Below, in pieces: positions 6,084 to 8,978 of a DNA stretch of 8,978 bases. How positions within the stretch are numbered: position 1 is the first letter of the stretch; each line of letters begins with the position of its first letter. The notes under the pieces are model-generated. The model searched no databases and had not been told where the DNA came from. It saw nothing but the letters and a program-made list of their open reading frames with translations. The translations under genes and the position numbers were made by a program. Source of the DNA: a bacterium (GTDB taxonomy: Bacteria > Chloroflexota > Chloroflexia > Thermomicrobiales > UBA6265). The stretch is taken from NCBI GenBank assembly GCA_029977305.1, contig JAPOLF010000080.1, forward strand, positions 1 through 8,978, written 5' to 3'.

Positions 6084-6614
6084 ATGACCGACTCCCCGTT
6101 CCCCGCGCTGACGTTCGACCTCCTGCCACCCGACGCGGACGCGGCGGCCGCCGAGTTGTTCCTGCGCGCCCTGCCCGGCGTCTCGGACGTCGGCGCGGCG
6201 GGGTTCGTCGCCGCGCTGCGCAATGATCCCGACATGACCATCGTTGCAGCGATGGAAGGCGGCAAGCCGATCGCCATCTCCGTCCTGCGCAAGGTCGGGG
6301 TGACAACCGAATTGCTGCTGGTCGCTACCGATCCCGATGGCGATCCCACTCGCCAGTTGGATCTCGCGGCGGTGCGGGATGCAGGCGACCGTGTCGGACG
6401 GCGGCCGTTGACCGTCGAAACGAATGCGCAATCGCTCGAGTGGTACACATCGCTCGGATTCAAATTGGTGGGGAAGAAGAAGCGACCCGATGGCACATGG
6501 ACCTATCGTCTCGGCTGGCACGGCGCCCGACCGTCCGGCCCCACTGCGGCGCTGAAACCGGAGCCCTGTCCCGATCCCGCGGAGTTGCTCGCCGGGACCA
6601 AGAGCCGATCGTGA
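6084..6614 (+). CDS. GNAT-like N-acetyltransferase, divergent
   Basis: A 176-aa soluble protein. The second half reads like a GNAT domain: strand-like AISVLRKVGVTTELLLVAT, then the end motif NAQSLEWYTSLGFKLVGKKK (residues 114-133), where 'N--S---Y--LGF' is typical of GNAT motif B. The acetyl-CoA loop (normally R/Q-x-x-G-x-G/A) is not recognisable in the DPDGDPTRQLDL region, so activity is uncertain. The C-terminal 35 residues are Pro-rich and probably disordered. A weak AGGA (6071-6074), overlapping the protease stop, precedes ATG 6084. The gap of 11 nt before it and 19 nt after it places it in the same operon as the M16 protease and NadC. The substrate is unknown. Confidence 0.65.
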   Translation: MTDSPFPALTFDLLPPDADAAAAELFLRALPGVSDVGAAGFVAALRNDPDMTIVAAMEGGKPIAISVLRKVGVTTELLLVATDPDGDPTRQLDLAAVRDAGDRVGRRPLTVETNAQSLEWYTSLGFKLVGKKKRPDGTWTYRLGWHGARPSGPTAALKPEPCPDPAELLAGTKSRS

Positions 6615-6633
6615 GGATCGCTGAGGAGGGTGC

Positions 6634-7755
6634 ATGCGCGTAACCCCACACGACTGGACCCCGGAGCGCATCAAGCGGCTTCGGCAGCGATTCGGCGACA
6701 CGCAAGAGCAGTTCGCGACCCGCATCTCCGAGACCATCGGCAAGCCGGTGTTGGCCAACCGCGTCGCGCGGTGGGAGAGTGGGAACGCACGCCCGTCGTT
6801 GGGCTACGTGACCGCCCTGCGTGCCCTCGACAAGGTGGCGCCCGTGGTGCCGGTGCCGTCCGCTCCGGTGCAGGCGCGCTTCGAGTTGGTCGATCTCCCG
6901 GTGCCGGCGATCGGCTGGAAGCCCTATGACGACTTGCTCGATCTCGCCCTCGCCGAGGACATCGGTGGCGGTGATGTCACCACCCGCGCGACGATCCCGG
7001 CGGATCGCATGGCGCGCGGGGTGATGCTCGCGAAAACGGCCGGCGTGGTCTCCGGGTTGGAGGTCGCCGAGGTCGTCTTCCGCAAGGTGGATCCGACCAT
7101 CGTGTTCAAGCCCTTGGTGGCCGACGGCACGTTGGTGCAGCCGCGCGATCCGATCGCGGAGATCACCGGTCCGGCGCGCGGCATCCTGATCGGCGAGCGC
7201 ACCGCCCTGAATCTGCTGCAGCGGCTCTCCGGCGTCGCCACGATGACCGCCAGATTCGTCGCGGCGGTGGAGGGGACGCAGGCGCGGATCATCGACACCC
7301 GGAAGACCACGCCCGGGATGCGTTGGCTGGAGAAGGCGGCTGTTCGGCACGGAGGTGGCCAGAACCACCGCTTCGGCCTCTCCGATGGCGTGCTCATCAA
7401 AGACAACCACTTGGCCGCCGTGGGTGGTCCGCAACCGGTGGCCGATGCGGTGCGACTGGCCCGCGAGAGTGCCCCGCACGGATTGAAGATCGAGGTGGAG
7501 GTCACCGACCTCGACCAACTCCGCGAGGCCATCGGCGCTCGGGCCGACATCATCATGCTCGACAACATGGGGCTCGAGGAGATGGCTGAGGCCGTGCGAA
7601 TCACCGATGGTCGGGCATTGCTCGAAGCCTCTGGCGGGGTGAATCTCGACACCGTGCGCGCCATCGCCGAGACCGGGGTCGACCTGATCTCGGTCGGCGC
7701 GCTGACGCATTCCGCCGGGTCGATGGACATCAGTCTGGACTTCGATCTTCGCTGA
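6634..7755 (+). CDS. nadC: Nicotinate-nucleotide pyrophosphorylase (NadC) with N-terminal HTH domain
   Basis: A 373-aa protein, about 90 residues longer than usual NadC. Residues 96-373 are a full quinolinate phosphoribosyltransferase, which makes nicotinate mononucleotide from quinolinate and PRPP in de novo NAD synthesis. Visible signatures are LAEDIGGGDVTT (106-117), DTRKTTPGMRWLEKAAV (221-237), GGGQNHRFGLSDGVLIKDNH (240-259), VEVTDLDQL, IIMLDNM and the C-terminal EASGGVNLDTV...ISVGALTHSA. Residues 8-66 form an XRE/Cro-type helix-turn-helix: TQEQFATRI, then RVARWESGNARPS. A Pro/Val-rich linker (69-95) joins them. The frame is continuous. AGGAGG (6624-6629) precedes the ATG at 6634, and no ribosome binding site precedes the enzyme part, so this appears to be a real fusion. 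No nadA or nadB is in view. A regulatory role is inference. Confidence 0.93.
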   Translation: MRVTPHDWTPERIKRLRQRFGDTQEQFATRISETIGKPVLANRVARWESGNARPSLGYVTALRALDKVAPVVPVPSAPVQARFELVDLPVPAIGWKPYDDLLDLALAEDIGGGDVTTRATIPADRMARGVMLAKTAGVVSGLEVAEVVFRKVDPTIVFKPLVADGTLVQPRDPIAEITGPARGILIGERTALNLLQRLSGVATMTARFVAAVEGTQARIIDTRKTTPGMRWLEKAAVRHGGGQNHRFGLSDGVLIKDNHLAAVGGPQPVADAVRLARESAPHGLKIEVEVTDLDQLREAIGARADIIMLDNMGLEEMAEAVRITDGRALLEASGGVNLDTVRAIAETGVDLISVGALTHSAGSMDISLDFDLR

Positions 7756-7825
7756 GGCCGCTGCCCCAACAGTCCCGGTTTCGTCTGTACCCACCCAGAT
7801 CACCTGAAATGGGACCGCTGTTGCG

Positions 7826-7855
7826 TTGTCCTGAGCCTTCAGCGTTGGGTATTCT
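7826..7855 (+). promoter_or_regulatory. Weak promoter candidate for the exported repeat protein
   Basis: TTGTCC (7826-7831) and TATTCT (7850-7855) are separated by 18 nt, each matching four of six consensus bases. The start would fall near 7862, giving a leader of about 130 nt that contains the stem-loop at 7872-7917. No strong terminator separates it from nadC, so read-through is also possible. Confidence 0.25.
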
Positions 7856-7871
7856 CGGATGCACGTGCACC

Positions 7872-7917
7872 ATGTACGGCCATTCGCCGCATCCGGCGAG
7901 GTCCGCATGGCGTACAT
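7872..7917 (+). other. Bulged stem-loop in the leader of the exported protein
   Basis: ATGTAC plus GCCAT (7872-7883, with one bulged G) pairs with ATGGC plus GTACAT (7907-7917), 11 bp in total. Inside is a CGCCG-CATC-CGGCG hairpin (7885-7898). An alternative pairing, CGGATGC (7856-7862) with GCATCCG (7889-7895), would disrupt the inner hairpin. It does not match any riboswitch class that I recognise. Confidence 0.4.
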
Positions 7918-7995
7918 CTCGCGGAACGCCGGTTGAGCCGCGCGTTGGTCGCGATGCGACGAGATGCGCCGACGAATGATCCGAGGATGATGGGG

Positions 7996-8978
7996 ATGTC
8001 AGGATTGCACGCACCCTTGCAGACGGCGCGCCGCTGGATCGCCGTGATGGTCGTGTTGGTGATGGCCTTGTGGCTGCCACTGGCGACGATCGCGCAGGAA
8101 CAGCCGGTGTTGCCGGATGAGTCGGTGGCGGTGGTGGACGGCCAAGAGGTCGATCCCGCGCTTGCCGATGCGGCACCCCCGGTGGAGCCGCAAGTCGAGC
8201 CGCTCGATCCGAACATGTCCCCTGCCGAGGCAACCATCGCTGCCGTGACCGGTGACCCTGCCGCTCCGGTGGAGACCCCGATTCCATCTGAGGATGCCGT
8301 CCTCGCCGAGGAGCAACCGGTGATGCCGGAACTCCTCCCGGTGATGGACCCGTCGATCGCTCCCCCCTCCACCGGATACGCCACGCCGAATTTCAATCCC
8401 CCGTCCAAGGTCTATGTTGAGGAGACCGGCCAACCCATCGGTGCCGGGTTCCTCGACGTGTGGCGGAGCTGGGGCGCTGCCGCGTCGTGGGGCAATCCGC
8501 TGACACCGGAGATCACTGAGGATGGCGTGACCGTCCAGTACCTGGAATACGGTCGGCTCGAGTACTACCCGGATGACCCGAGCGGGAACTGGGTCCAGTT
8601 CGGCAAGCTGGGAGACAAGGTGCAGCCGTTCCTCGTACGCCGGTCGGCAGGTGCGAGCGCTGCGCAGCAACAGACGGTGACCGAGGCCCTCGGGTGGTTG
8701 CCGGTCGCCGAGGAGACGGTCGACGTCACCGATGGCACCACCGTCTTCATCCCGGAGACGGGGCACTCGATCACTGGCGACATCCTTACCCTGTGGTGGA
8801 ACACGGGCGATGCCGGCTATCTCGGCAACCCGGTCAGCGAGCCGTGGACCCGTGATGGGATCGAGTACCAAGCCTTCGAGCGGGGCATCGTGTCGTCGGA
8901 TGGCATCAACGGTGCGTCAAGCCTCCCGATCGGCACCATGGTGGCCAATCGTTGGGGGGTGAGCACCGCTCCCTCGGC
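7996..8978 (+). CDS. Exported repeat protein (cell-surface, Chloroflexota-type repeats), partial
   Basis: The frame is open to the window end (327 codons visible, C-terminus missing). The N-terminus is a signal peptide: basic TARRW, a hydrophobic core IAVMVVLVMALWLPLA, and probable cleavage near TIA-QEQ. Then comes a Pro/Glu/Val-rich, acidic spacer (about residues 35-135). Two related repeats follow: VYVEETG...WRSWG...WGNPLTP...DGVTVQYLEYGRLEYYP (139-192) and VFIPETG...WWNTG...LGNPVSEP...DGIEYQAFERG (250-302). Such aromatic 'ETG--I----L--W---G----GNP' repeats resemble LGFP-like modules of extracellular proteins. In related bacteria I recall them ahead of peptidoglycan-modifying domains such as L,D-transpeptidases, but no catalytic domain is visible here. 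ATG 7996 is preferred because GAGG (7983-7986) is 9 nt upstream; ATGs at 7987, 7990 and 7954 are alternatives. Confidence 0.75.
   Translation, partial: MSGLHAPLQTARRWIAVMVVLVMALWLPLATIAQEQPVLPDESVAVVDGQEVDPALADAAPPVEPQVEPLDPNMSPAEATIAAVTGDPAAPVETPIPSEDAVLAEEQPVMPELLPVMDPSIAPPSTGYATPNFNPPSKVYVEETGQPIGAGFLDVWRSWGAAASWGNPLTPEITEDGVTVQYLEYGRLEYYPDDPSGNWVQFGKLGDKVQPFLVRRSAGASAAQQQTVTEALGWLPVAEETVDVTDGTTVFIPETGHSITGDILTLWWNTGDAGYLGNPVSEPWTRDGIEYQAFERGIVSSDGINGASSLPIGTMVANRWGVSTAPS

Noticed and set aside
6460..7917. Long open frame on the - strand (485 codons)
   Set aside because: It is antisense to the GNAT-like gene and nadC. Composition is His/Arg/Gly-rich and there is no recognisable domain or ribosome binding site.
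1..8978. tRNA, rRNA, CRISPR arrays, insertion sequences or phage genes
   Set aside because: No T-loop-like tRNA pattern, no regularly spaced repeats and no transposase or integrase motif were seen on either strand.

Overview
This is a GC-rich bacterial chromosome segment. All recognisable genes are on the + strand, and no tRNA, rRNA, CRISPR array, transposase or phage gene is visible. The high GC, the TTG and GTG starts, and a secreted protein with ETG...GNP...DG...E-type repeats suggest Chloroflexota, perhaps Thermomicrobia. That taxonomic guess is inference only.

Layout. Positions 1-119 are the last codons of a CaiB/BaiF-type (class III) CoA-transferase. A 448-nt gap (120-567) follows; it holds a good promoter-like pair pointing left on the - strand, overlapped by two tandem palindromes, plus three hairpins. 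A class V PLP-dependent aminotransferase of the isopenicillin-N epimerase-like (CefD-like) group (568-1746) then overlaps an FkbM-type SAM methyltransferase (1743-2501) by 4 nt. An unrecognised 128-aa protein follows (2626-3012). After a 487-nt non-coding gap with inverted repeats comes an EamA/DMT-type membrane transporter with a GTG start (3500-4357). A 434-nt gap follows.

The second half holds a tight three-gene group: an M16 zinc protease (4792-6072, TTG start), a divergent GNAT-like protein (6084-6614) and a nicotinate-nucleotide pyrophosphorylase NadC (6634-7755). The gaps inside the group are only 11 and 19 nt, so co-transcription is likely. NadC carries an extra N-terminal XRE-type helix-turn-helix domain, the most unusual coding feature here. 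It suggests an enzyme that also senses or regulates NAD synthesis, loosely parallel to the fused regulator/enzyme NadR. After a 240-nt leader region with a bulged stem-loop, an exported repeat protein begins at about 7996 and runs off the window end.

I see no obvious large novel system such as a defence island or biosynthetic cluster. The points most worth checking are the HTH-NadC fusion, the leftward promoter/operator at 309-347, the structured leader at 7856-7917 and the repeat-bearing exported protein.
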